Below, in pieces: positions 63,257 through 64,000 of a DNA stretch of 64,000 nt. The notes under the pieces were generated by a model. The model had not been told where the DNA came from and made no database searches. It saw nothing but the letters and a program-made list of their open reading frames with translations. This stretch comes from Sorex araneus (Eukaryota > Chordata > Mammalia > Eulipotyphla > Soricidae): the NCBI RefSeq assembly GCF_027595985.1, contig NC_073307.1, forward strand, positions 121,809,678 to 121,873,677, written 5' to 3'. The position numbers and the translations under genes were made by a program. Position 1 is the first letter of the stretch, and the number at the start of each line of letters is the position of its first letter.

Positions 63257-64000
63257 GTGAGAGACTGAACTGTCCCCAGCTATGATGTCAGTGTATGTTT
63301 AATTATGTTTGTGTCTCATAGAAAAGGATGGAAGGGCAACTAAGGGGATTCCTGTCATAGGTCTGTCTTGTTAAAGAAACATCTCTAGATGATGTAGGAG
63401 AAAAATCAACACTTGGAAAACAGGTTTCAGTGGTGATGGTGATATCATTTGAACAGGGTTAGCATTTACAAAGGACTCTCATACATACCATCCTGTTTCC
63501 TCCTCGGCACAGGCCTGGGAGGTTGCTCCCGAACCTCATCTCCAGATCTAAAAGATAGCATGTGCTGGAGTGAGGCCTGTTGGCTCAGCACCCTCATCCT
63601 CCCCGTGCTTCAGTAGCCCTTAGGCTACTGATTGATAATAATTTAATGCTGCTTGCCAGGCTTGTTGCCTCTGTTTCCTAATCAGATCATTTCTTTATGA
63701 TCAGAAGTTTAAGTTTTACAAGTTCACCACAGAGGGATGAGAAAACACAGGATGTGATTTACCCAAAAACCTCACCACTCCCCTTTGTTCAGCAAATCCC
63801 ATCACTGGCCATCCTAGAGCTATATGTGCTGGTTAAACTTAGTTCTTTTTTTAAAAAAATTTTAAATTCAATCACCGCGAGTAACACAGTTACAAAGTTG
63901 TTCGTGATTGGGTTTCAGTCACACAACGTTCCAGCACCCATCCGCTTCACCAGTGTACATTTCCCACCACCAGTGTCCTCAGGTTCCCTCTTACCGCCTC
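63257..64000 (+). other. ZDHHC13: ZDHHC13 intron 13 (5' part)
   Basis: Begins GTGAGAG after exon 13 and runs off the right edge. An antisense L1 3' end starts at about 63846; the rest is unassigned. Confidence 0.85.
63846..64000 (-). mobile_element. L1 3'UTR, antisense, cut by the window edge
   Basis: AACACAGTTACAAAGTTGTT and CAGCACCCATCCGCTTCACC match the other antisense L1 ends. Confidence 0.9.

Overview
The window is mammalian nuclear DNA, most likely from a shrew (Soricidae, probably Sorex). It is packed with two tRNA-headed SINE types whose heads keep Pol III A and B boxes, and with 5'-truncated copies of a L1 whose 3'UTR I associate with shrews. The species call rests on my recognition of these repeats, not on a search. 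Older mammalian repeats (MIR, MaLR LTRs, hAT/MER5 DNA transposons, ancient LINE 3' ends) fill much of the rest.

The only protein-coding gene I can support is ZDHHC13 (HIP14L), on the + strand. It encodes an ankyrin-repeat DHHC-family palmitoyltransferase. Its CpG-island promoter lies at about 26.7-27.4 kb and the start codon is at 27012. Thirteen coding exons (27012-27038 through 63256) join in one open frame of 463 codons plus one base. They cover the N terminus, all the ankyrin repeats, four membrane segments, the DPG motif and the cysteine-rich domain up to its DQHC catalytic motif. The remaining 3' exons lie beyond the right edge. Twelve complete introns are present. Eleven are GT-AG; intron 10 carries a textbook U12-type AT-AC signal set.

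Layout: 1-26.7 kb is intergenic sequence upstream of the gene, a mosaic of SINEs, L1 3' ends, MIRs, three MaLR LTRs and microsatellites, with no convincing gene. 26.7-27.4 kb is the CpG-island promoter and exon 1. 27-38.7 kb is the large repeat-rich intron 1. 38.7-54.8 kb holds exons 2-9 (N terminus, ankyrin repeats, first membrane segments). 57.4-63.3 kb holds exons 10-13 (further membrane segments and catalytic domain), with fewer young repeats.

The most interesting non-genic signal is a family relationship among repeats. A long non-L1 element (36980-37511), a head-swapped intermediate copy (19096-19349) and the abundant type-B SINEs share one body with progressively larger internal deletions. 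Type-B SINEs therefore look like fusions of a tRNA-derived head to a shortened form of the longer element.
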